In this document: in pieces, positions 9,977 through 16,257 of the stretch | Layout of the letters: the number at the start of each line of letters is the position of its first letter | Numbering within the stretch: position 1 is the first letter of the stretch | Assembly (NCBI GenBank): GCA_018433525.1 | Contig: JAHDRA010000037.1 | Coordinates: 1 to 49,205, forward strand | Reading direction: 5' to 3' | DNA length: 49,205 nucleotides | From: Paludibacteraceae bacterium | Lineage (GTDB): Bacteria > Bacteroidota > Bacteroidia > Bacteroidales > Paludibacteraceae | Position numbers and translations under genes: made by a program | The notes under the pieces: model-generated | The model's database searches: none | Told to the model about the DNA's origin: nothing | Seen by the model: the letters and a program-made list of their open reading frames with translations, nothing else

Positions 9977-10216
9977 CTACTTCCCAACCTGATTTCTCCT
10001 TTTTTTCTGTATCGATTCACAAGATAATCTTTCCGTATTGTTTGCAAGTTTACTAAACTGATGGTATTTTTATGCCCGAAAAAATTTATGAACCTTTTTA
10101 TTGTTCAAAACAATTTATTCCGACAATAAAAGTATTTTCGTAAATCCATAACCAATCGTCCTGCTTTAATTTTTTATTCCTTTTTTCATAGATTTGTTTG
10201 CAAAACATTTTATAAA

Positions 10217-10918
10217 ATGGAAGACAATGACAAGCGTTTGACACTTCGGGAATGGGCAGAAGATGATCGCCCACGTGAAAAAATGCTGCGGAAAGGTATT
10301 CAAAGTCTTTCCGATGCCGAATTGCTGGCTATTCTCATTCGCTCGGGCAGCAAAAATGAAACCGTCGTTGAACTTTCTCGCCGTATTTTGCATGAATGTA
10401 ACGATAATTTGAATGAATTGGCGCTGTTGAGTGTTCATGATTTTTGTCAGCGTTTTAAGGGAATTGGCGAAGCAAAAGCCATTACGGTCATTGCTGCTCT
10501 TGAACTGGGCAAACGCCGAAAAACCAGTGAAATGTTGGAACGTAAGAAAATTACTTCCAGCAAGGATTTACTGGAACTTTTTGAACCTTTACTGATTGAT
10601 TTGCCACACGAAGAATTTTGGGTTGCATTTATGAACAGTGGGAACAAAGTTTTGGAAACTTATCGTCTGACGCAAGGTGGCAGCAAGCAAACAGTTGTGG
10701 ATGTTCCCATGTTGCTGAAAATGGCACTTACAAAATCGGCTCATGCTCTTGCTGTGGCACACAATCATCCTTCGGGACAAAATCAACCCAGCCATGAAGA
10801 CGAAGCTATTACCAAAAAAATCAAGATGGGATGCGATGCGGTTGGAATTACTTTTTTAGATCACATCATCGTTGCTCGTGGAAAATACTACAGTTTTTTT
10901 GATAATGGAAAATTCTAA
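10217..10918 (+). CDS. radC: RadC family JAB-domain protein
   Basis: A 233-residue protein. Residues 10-105 contain a helix-hairpin-helix-like region (REKMLRKGIQSLSDAELLAI, and FKGIGEAKAITVIAA). The C-terminal MPN/JAB domain has the complete JAMM metal site: an upstream Glu, HNHPSG at 182-187 and Asp in PSHEDE at about 195. RadC was once tied to DNA repair, but that role is not well supported; the JAB domain suggests a metal-dependent hydrolase, possibly nuclease-like. Single gene on the plus strand, upstream of an ABC exporter pair. Confidence 0.95.
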   Translation: MEDNDKRLTLREWAEDDRPREKMLRKGIQSLSDAELLAILIRSGSKNETVVELSRRILHECNDNLNELALLSVHDFCQRFKGIGEAKAITVIAALELGKRRKTSEMLERKKITSSKDLLELFEPLLIDLPHEEFWVAFMNSGNKVLETYRLTQGGSKQTVVDVPMLLKMALTKSAHALAVAHNHPSGQNQPSHEDEAITKKIKMGCDAVGITFLDHIIVARGKYYSFFDNGKF

Positions 10919-10984
10919 GTCATTTTGCCGAAAAATGAAAATTATTTCTTCTAAAAATCTATAAAAACAATTTTGTAAAGAATT

Positions 10985-11905
10985 ATGCCTTTTTTGGAAG
11001 TTAAAAATGTTGTCAAACAATATGCAGAGCATCTGGCTTTAAATAATGTGAGTCTGGACGTTCCCGAAAATACCATTTATGGCTTACTTGGCCCGAACGG
11101 TGCAGGAAAAACCACACTGATACGTATCATTAACTGCATGACTGCTCCCGATAGTGGAACAGTGCTTTTGAACGGAAAACCTCTGACGTTTGAAGATGTG
11201 CGTCATATTGGATATTTGCCTGAAGAACGCGGACTTTACAAGAAAATGAAAGTTGGTGAACAGGCGCTTTATTTTGCCCAACTGAAAGGAATGTCGCGAC
11301 ACGATGCCCTTAAAGCTTTAAAATACTGGTTTCAAAAATTTGAAATTCAATCGTGGTGGAACAAAAAAGTGGAAGAACTTTCCAAAGGAATGGCACAGAA
11401 AGTTCAATTCATTATCACCATTCTTCACGAACCCAAATTGCTGATTTTTGACGAACCATTCAGCGGATTCGATCCGGTGAACACCGATTTGCTGAAACAG
11501 GAAATTCTTCACTTGAAAGAACAGGGAGCCACCATTATTTTTTCTACGCACAATATGGCTTCAGTGGAAGAACTTTGTGAAAATATTTCACTCATTCATC
11601 GGTCGAAAATTGTTTTGCAGGGAAATGTTGCCGAAATTCGGGCTTCGTTTTCTAACAAAACTTTCAAAGTGATAACCAGAGAACCCGTTTTGGATGGTCA
11701 TTATTTTGAATTGGTACATCAAACTCGGAAAAACGGTGGGGTAGAAAGTATCATAAAAAAAGTGGAGGCTTGCAATAACAACATCCTTTTGTCCGAAATT
11801 TTACAACAAACCGAAATTTTGGCTTTTGAAGAATTATTGCCCAGCATGAACGATATTTTTATAGAAACCGTCAGTGGGCACTCGAAAAATTCAATTGAGA
11901 ATTAG
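10985..11905 (+). CDS. ABC exporter ATP-binding protein (NatA/CcmA-like)
   Basis: A 306-residue ABC ATPase. Walker A is GPNGAGKTTLIRI near residue 37, a Q-loop-like YLPEERGLYKKMKVGEQ follows, the signature reads LSKGMAQKVQFI, and Walker B is LLIFDEPFSGFDPVN. The C-terminal 90 residues form the extra domain found in NatA and multidrug-type exporters. It forms an operon with the permease 36 bases downstream. Cargo unknown; Na+ export has been shown for NatAB in Bacillus, but many relatives move other substrates. Confidence 0.9.
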   Translation: MPFLEVKNVVKQYAEHLALNNVSLDVPENTIYGLLGPNGAGKTTLIRIINCMTAPDSGTVLLNGKPLTFEDVRHIGYLPEERGLYKKMKVGEQALYFAQLKGMSRHDALKALKYWFQKFEIQSWWNKKVEELSKGMAQKVQFIITILHEPKLLIFDEPFSGFDPVNTDLLKQEILHLKEQGATIIFSTHNMASVEELCENISLIHRSKIVLQGNVAEIRASFSNKTFKVITREPVLDGHYFELVHQTRKNGGVESIIKKVEACNNNILLSEILQQTEILAFEELLPSMNDIFIETVSGHSKNSIEN

Positions 11906-11941
11906 TGTCATAATAACTTTCAAATCAAACAAATTTTCAGC

Positions 11942-13255
11942 ATGTCTAAGATTCATCTCATTATTCAAAGAGAATATACTACCCGGGTGATGAAACGTTC
12001 ATTTATTTTGTTGACGTTTTTAACTCCCTTGTTTTTTGCTGCCATGATTATTCTGCCTGTTTGGATGTCCACCTTGAAGGATGAAAAGGAAAAACATATT
12101 TTGGTTATTGATCAAACCCATCAATACATCAATGCCTTGAAAAGTAACAATACATATATTTTTGATTTCATCGATCAACCACTCAATCAAGTGCGTAAGA
12201 CACATAAAAAGGACAAAAAAATTGCTGCCATTTTACTGATTACCGATGATTTGTTGAAAAATCCGGCTGCCGCAACACTTTACTCCGAAGAACAAGTGAA
12301 TCTGGAAACAAAAAGTTACATTGAAGGTTTGCTGAATGAATATCTTCGCGAACAGAAACTGGCTTCGTACAATATTCCGGATTTGGATAAAATAATTCAG
12401 GATTCCAATTCTAAGATAAACATTTCGACCATTCGTTGGGATGAGGAAGGGAAGGAAAAACAAAGTTCGGCCGAATTGGCGCTGATTATCGGAATGATTT
12501 CTGCCTTCATCATTTACATGTTTATTCTTACCTACGGTTCGCAAGTGATGAGCGGCGTTATTCAGGAGAAAACCAATCGTGTGGTAGAAATTATTGTTTC
12601 TTCGGTCAAACCTTTTGAACTCATGTTGGGAAAAATTATTGGCATTGCATTAGTTGGCCTCACACAATTTTTTCTTTGGATTATTCTTACTTTCGTTTTG
12701 CTGTTTGTAGCTCAATTTTTCTTTTCCAATCAAATCGACATGAGTATGCTTCAGCAGACAAATCAGATGGCTGCCATGCCTGCTGCTTCAATGGAAAATA
12801 TGGGTAACACAAATATATTGGTAGTTCTCCAAAGTTTCGATTTCGTACAAATCGGCATATATTTTCTTATCTATTTTCTGGGTGGCTATTTGCTTTATGC
12901 TTCGCTTTTCGCTGCTGTTGGTTCGGCAGTGGACAACGAAACCGATACGCAACAATTTAGTTTCCCGTTGACTTTGCCTATTATTTTTGCTTTGTTTGTA
13001 GCCATTTATGGAGCTCAAAATCCTGATTCCTCCTTGACGTTCTGGTGTTCGCTGATTCCCTTTACTTCGCCGGTAGTTATGATGGTTCGTTTGCCTTATG
13101 GCGTGGCCGTGTGGGAAATTGTTCTTTCGCTGGCAATTCTGATTCTTTCCTTCATCGCTACCACTTGGGTGGCAGGGAAAATCTACAGAACAGGAATTTT
13201 AATGTATGGTAAAAAAACTTCATGGAAAGAACTTTGGAAATGGTTGAACTATTGA
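11942..13255 (+). CDS. ABC-2 type exporter permease (NatB-like)
   Basis: A 437-residue membrane protein: one N-terminal transmembrane helix (residues about 20-42), a large extracytoplasmic region to about residue 175, then five or more helices in the C-terminal half. GVIQEKTNRVVEIIVSSVKPFELMLGKIIG is the coupling segment typical of the ABC-2/NatB permease family. A Met-rich insert (MSMLQQTNQMAAMPAASMEN) lies between two helices. It pairs with the ATPase immediately upstream. Confidence 0.9.
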   Translation: MSKIHLIIQREYTTRVMKRSFILLTFLTPLFFAAMIILPVWMSTLKDEKEKHILVIDQTHQYINALKSNNTYIFDFIDQPLNQVRKTHKKDKKIAAILLITDDLLKNPAAATLYSEEQVNLETKSYIEGLLNEYLREQKLASYNIPDLDKIIQDSNSKINISTIRWDEEGKEKQSSAELALIIGMISAFIIYMFILTYGSQVMSGVIQEKTNRVVEIIVSSVKPFELMLGKIIGIALVGLTQFFLWIILTFVLLFVAQFFFSNQIDMSMLQQTNQMAAMPAASMENMGNTNILVVLQSFDFVQIGIYFLIYFLGGYLLYASLFAAVGSAVDNETDTQQFSFPLTLPIIFALFVAIYGAQNPDSSLTFWCSLIPFTSPVVMMVRLPYGVAVWEIVLSLAILILSFIATTWVAGKIYRTGILMYGKKTSWKELWKWLNY

Positions 13256-13332
13256 TTATTCATACGTCAGATTCCTGTGGTTTAATTAGTTTGTGATGGT
13301 TCAATTATTGATAAAAAATCTCATTATTGCTT

Positions 13333-14235
13333 ATGATGCCTCCTTTTTTGAAATCGGGAGATATGGTTCAAATTGTTTCTCCGGCAAGCGCTATCCATCC
13401 TTCCTACGTTGAAGGAGCAAAAAGAACTTTAAGTGAATGGAATTTGAAAGTCCTCGAGGGGAAATATGCACGTTCTGCCTATGGTCGCTTTGCCGGAACA
13501 AAAGAGGAAAGAATCTTTGATTTGCAACAGGCGCTTGATGATCCGGAGGTAAAAGCCATTTTCATGAGTCGCGGTGGTTATGGGCTGGTGCAAATTATCG
13601 ACAAAATCAATTTTGAGCAATTTAAAAAATCACCTAAATGGTTGATCGGATTCAGCGATATTTCCATCTTGCATGCAGCAGTAAACAGGATGGGTATTGC
13701 TTCCATTCACGGTATAATGGCCAAACATCTTGCCGAATTGCCCAGAACCTCTGATGCAGTGTTTCATTTGAGAGAAATTTTGTTCGGGAGATTGCCTGTT
13801 TATCAACTTCCTTTTCATCCACTCAATCGTCAGGGAAAAATTACCGCCAAACTGCTGGGTGGAAATTTGTCGGTTTTAATGGGATTGCGCGGTACTTCTT
13901 TCGATTTGCCCTTTGAGGATGCCGTTTTGTTTGTTGAAGATACAGGAGAAAAGCCTTACCAAGTCGACAGAATGATTCAAAACTTACGCATAGGTGGAAT
14001 TTTTGAAAAAATTTCCGGTCTGATTGTTGGCCAATTTACCGATTATGAGTCCGATCCATTGATGATGCAAACCATCGAAGAAATGTTTGCCGAAGCTGTA
14101 AAAAACTATTCTTATCCGGTTTGTTTTAATTTTCCTGCCGGCCACATCGATTACAATTTACCGCTTTTATTGGGTGAAAACATAACTTTGGAAGTGTCTG
14201 CAGAAAATGTGCTGGTCGATTTCAATAGACAATAA
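13333..14235 (+). CDS. LD-carboxypeptidase, peptidase family S66
   Basis: About 300 residues from ATG 13333 or 13336 (a TTG six bases upstream is less likely). The LdcA/MccF fold is clear: GDMVQIVSPAS at the start, the nucleophile region AIFMSRGGYG and the LIGFSDISILHA segment, then GGNLSVLMGL and the catalytic Glu/His regions FVEDTGEKPYQVDRM and FPAGHIDYNLPL. LdcA trims L,D-linked tetrapeptides during peptidoglycan recycling. No signal peptide, so cytoplasmic. It follows the ABC genes at 77 bases and could be the last gene of that transcript. Confidence 0.93.
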   Translation: MMPPFLKSGDMVQIVSPASAIHPSYVEGAKRTLSEWNLKVLEGKYARSAYGRFAGTKEERIFDLQQALDDPEVKAIFMSRGGYGLVQIIDKINFEQFKKSPKWLIGFSDISILHAAVNRMGIASIHGIMAKHLAELPRTSDAVFHLREILFGRLPVYQLPFHPLNRQGKITAKLLGGNLSVLMGLRGTSFDLPFEDAVLFVEDTGEKPYQVDRMIQNLRIGGIFEKISGLIVGQFTDYESDPLMMQTIEEMFAEAVKNYSYPVCFNFPAGHIDYNLPLLLGENITLEVSAENVLVDFNRQ

Positions 14236-14269
14236 AAACCTTGTGTTTCGGTAGAATCGGATAAAGCAA

Positions 14270-14314
14270 CACTCAACAAATTGTTGAACAGAATCTATTC
14301 AAATTTGTTGAGTG
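14270..14314. terminator. Inverted repeat between convergent genes
   Basis: A perfect 13-bp inverted repeat, CACTCAACAAATT at 14270-14282 and AATTTGTTGAGTG at 14302-14314, sits between the LD-carboxypeptidase stop and the convergent SOR-like gene. There is no strong T tract, so it may be a weak bidirectional terminator or simply a stable 3' hairpin. Confidence 0.5.
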
Positions 14315-14344
14315 CCCATTTAACACCAAAACACATACAAAATG

Positions 14345-14676
14345 TCATAAAATAAGTTTACCGTTTTTTTTACCAAATTCGTTGCAGCGGGTTACAACTT
14401 CAATTTGATCCCCTTTTTTTAGGTCAGGAAGTTCGATTTCTACTAATTGAGATGCTGTTGAGGTTTGTTTGTCCAACCGGATCGTTTTCATTTCTTTTCC
14501 GTTTACTTTCACAACCACCTGATCAATAAAATGATTGCTGGCATTTCTAACTTTATGCAAAGCTTCTACTTTTAGCTTTCCATCTTGATAAGTTACATTG
14601 ACTTTTTTTGCCGGATCGGCCTTCATCAATGAACAGGAAACAAATATTGCCAATACAAATAAAATTGTTTTTTCAT
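14345..14676 (-). pseudogene. Frameshifted desulfoferrodoxin/SOR-like secreted protein
   Basis: The long reading frame encodes a hydrophobic signal (KTILFVLAIFVSC), then a small beta-rich domain. Segments NHFIDQVVVKVNGKEM and TRCNEFGKKNG resemble the desulfoferrodoxin/superoxide reductase core, which normally has HYI and CNxHG iron-ligand motifs; here the His of CNxHG is Phe, so the iron site may be degraded. The natural start, ATG at 14674-14676, is one base out of frame with the domain: it is followed by six A residues (14673-14668), and a seventh would give MKKTILFVLAIFVSC, an ideal signal or lipoprotein start. It is either a frameshifted gene, a slippage-prone gene or a base-call error. 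The only in-frame upstream ATG lies inside a dispersed repeat. Confidence 0.6.
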
Positions 14677-14774
14677 CAGAATATAATTTATTTTTTAAAG
14701 GTCTGATGGAGAACCCACATGTCTGAATATTATATTCATTCGTGTTTGTGTATGCAATACATGTGGGTTTCATA
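14664..14774. repeat. Dispersed palindromic repeat, copy 1
   Basis: About 110 bases nearly identical to 40517-40623. It contains AACCCACATGT (14712-14722) and its inverse ACATGTGGGTT (14759-14769), flanked in this copy by an outer pair TGATGGAGA (14704-14712) and TCTCCATCA (14775-14783), with the near-palindrome GAATAT-T-ATATTC in the loop. It abuts, and slightly overlaps, the start codon of the SOR-like gene. No transposase is associated. It could be a MITE/REP-like element or a structured leader. Confidence 0.8.
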
Positions 14775-14847
14775 TCTCCATCAATTTTTATAATTTATAA
14801 AATGTTTGGTTTTGTAAGTGCTGAAAAATCTCCAACCTACTTAAAGA

Positions 14848-14906
14848 AATAATTTATGCGAGTTAGCCTGCGAGTCAGCAGTTGAAACTGATTCTCATAA
14901 ATTATT
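14848..14906. repeat. Long imperfect hairpin before the iron operon
   Basis: A 19-position stem: 14848-14866 pairs with 14888-14906, with 11 perfect pairs (AATAATTTATG/CATAAATTATT), one mismatch and 7 more pairs including 2 wobbles. The 21-base loop contains an inner hairpin CTGC/GCAG (14868-14871, 14878-14881). Function unknown; it could be a cruciform, a divergent terminator or an RNA element. Confidence 0.65.
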
Positions 14907-15003
14907 CAAATCAATATCAAGTTGTCTAAAAATGGTTAATGAATTGATATTTGAATGATTATTAGGAAATTTCAAATTTATTGAAATTTTTTTGGATATT
15001 ATT

Positions 15004-15022
15004 ATTTAGAATCAATCTAAAT
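15004..15022. promoter_or_regulatory. Candidate metalloregulator (Fur-type) operator
   Basis: A perfect 7-5-7 palindrome, ATTTAGA-ATCAA-TCTAAAT, 19 bp like a Fur box. It lies directly upstream of the -7 box of the porin-feoAB operon, where the -33 element should be, so a bound protein would block transcription. A Fur-family gene is at 26134. No other copy was noticed in the window. Regulator identity is inferred. Confidence 0.55.
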
Positions 15023-15026
15023 TGCG

Positions 15027-15034
15027 TAACTTTG
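15027..15034 (+). promoter_or_regulatory. -7 element of the porin-feoAB operon
   Basis: TAACTTTG fits the TAnnTTTG consensus. The -33 position falls within the palindrome at 15004-15022. An AT-rich 9-bp inverted repeat (AAATTTCAA/TTGAAATTT, 14967-14989) lies just upstream. Confidence 0.55.
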
Positions 15035-15081
15035 CGTCTCCAAAACAAGAGTAGAAACAGAAAGAAATTTTATTAAGATTA

Positions 15082-16248
15082 ATGGGAAAAAATTCAGACC
15101 AAAATCGGATACAATGGTTAATGGCAAAATTTTGGGGTAGAAATAAGGCAACTTTCCCGCTGACAATGCTGCTGAGTTATGTCGTTTCATTTATGCAGGC
15201 TCAAACCGAGACGACAAAACCTTTGCAGTTATCGGTTTCATATACGGGAGAAGAAGCAGGAAATTTCAGTGGAGGAATAAAGCGTGGCAGCACGTATCTC
15301 GGACTGGTATCGCTGAAAGCTGAATTGAATACACAGTACGCTGGTTGGTGGGAAGGCGGAACCTTTATGGCAGAAGGAATGAATACGCATGGCGGAGAGC
15401 CAGCAGCAAATTTGACCGGCGACTTTCAGGGCGTTTCGAATATTGAAGCCGGGAATCATACCTTTTTGAACAATCTTTGGTTTGCTCAGGAAATAGGAAA
15501 AATTAAACTCACTGCCGGACTGCAAAATATGGATGGAAACTTTGCCTCCACCGAATATGGCAGTGCTTTCATCAACAGTTCTTTTGGCATTCCTTCTACT
15601 TTTGCTTACAATATTCCAAGTCCCATTTTCCCATTTACAGCACTCGGACTCCGCTTGGAATGGAATATTTTGGAAAATTTATGGTTGAAAACAGCCATTT
15701 ACGATGGCCAACCTGATGATTTCGAATCCCATCCTCACCGTTTGAATTGGGAAATAGGTCAAAAAGAAGGATTCCTTTCTATCAGTGAAATAGAATGGGG
15801 AAAAAGTCTGCTGAAAAATCAAAATGGTTCTTACAAAATTGGATTTTATTATCATCAGTCAACAGACAGTTTAAACATAAAACAAAACAACAAAGGCGCA
15901 TATCTGATTGTCGATCAGCAAATCAGTAAGCAAACTGCAGCTTTTGCTCAATTGGCAATCAGCCCAAAAAATAAAAATCAACATTACCTGTATGCCGGAG
16001 CCGGAATCAACCTGAAAGGAATTTTAAGACAAAATTCCGACGATTTATTGGGATTAGGAGTTGCTTATGCAGCATTGAAAAATTTCGACAAAAAGGGAGA
16101 AACAGCTTTTGAACTCACTTATCAGTACTGTTTCAACGAACATTTCGCTCTCCAGCCCGACTTGCAATATATACTTCATCCGGCAGGCACGGAAGAAAAA
16201 ATAAATAATGCTTTTGCTGGATTGCTGCGTTTTTATATTAATTTTTAA
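15082..16248 (+). CDS. OprB-like outer-membrane porin of the Feo operon
   Basis: A 388-residue beta-barrel protein with a signal segment ending near MQAQ (residue about 41); ATG 15121, giving MAKFWGRNKATF, would give a more normal signal length and is an alternative start. The barrel shows alternating strands, repeated glycines and aromatics, and a C-terminal residue Phe (LRFYINF), all typical of outer-membrane barrels. Segments such as NLTGDFQGVSNIEAGNHTFLNNLWFAQE resemble the carbohydrate-selective porin OprB family. It ends only 9 bases before feoAB and begins downstream of the metal-type operator, which suggests that it admits iron or an iron-related solute rather than sugar. That role is inferred from context. 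Confidence 0.82.
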   Translation: MGKNSDQNRIQWLMAKFWGRNKATFPLTMLLSYVVSFMQAQTETTKPLQLSVSYTGEEAGNFSGGIKRGSTYLGLVSLKAELNTQYAGWWEGGTFMAEGMNTHGGEPAANLTGDFQGVSNIEAGNHTFLNNLWFAQEIGKIKLTAGLQNMDGNFASTEYGSAFINSSFGIPSTFAYNIPSPIFPFTALGLRLEWNILENLWLKTAIYDGQPDDFESHPHRLNWEIGQKEGFLSISEIEWGKSLLKNQNGSYKIGFYYHQSTDSLNIKQNNKGAYLIVDQQISKQTAAFAQLAISPKNKNQHYLYAGAGINLKGILRQNSDDLLGLGVAYAALKNFDKKGETAFELTYQYCFNEHFALQPDLQYILHPAGTEEKINNAFAGLLRFYINF

Positions 16249-16257
16249 ACACTCGTC

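Noticed and set aside
14711..14773. Start codon of the SOR-like gene inside the repeat (ATG at 14771-14773)
   Set aside because: It gives an N-terminal extension unlike any secretion signal, whereas the ATG at 14674-14676 followed by a one-base-corrected A run gives an ideal signal peptide.
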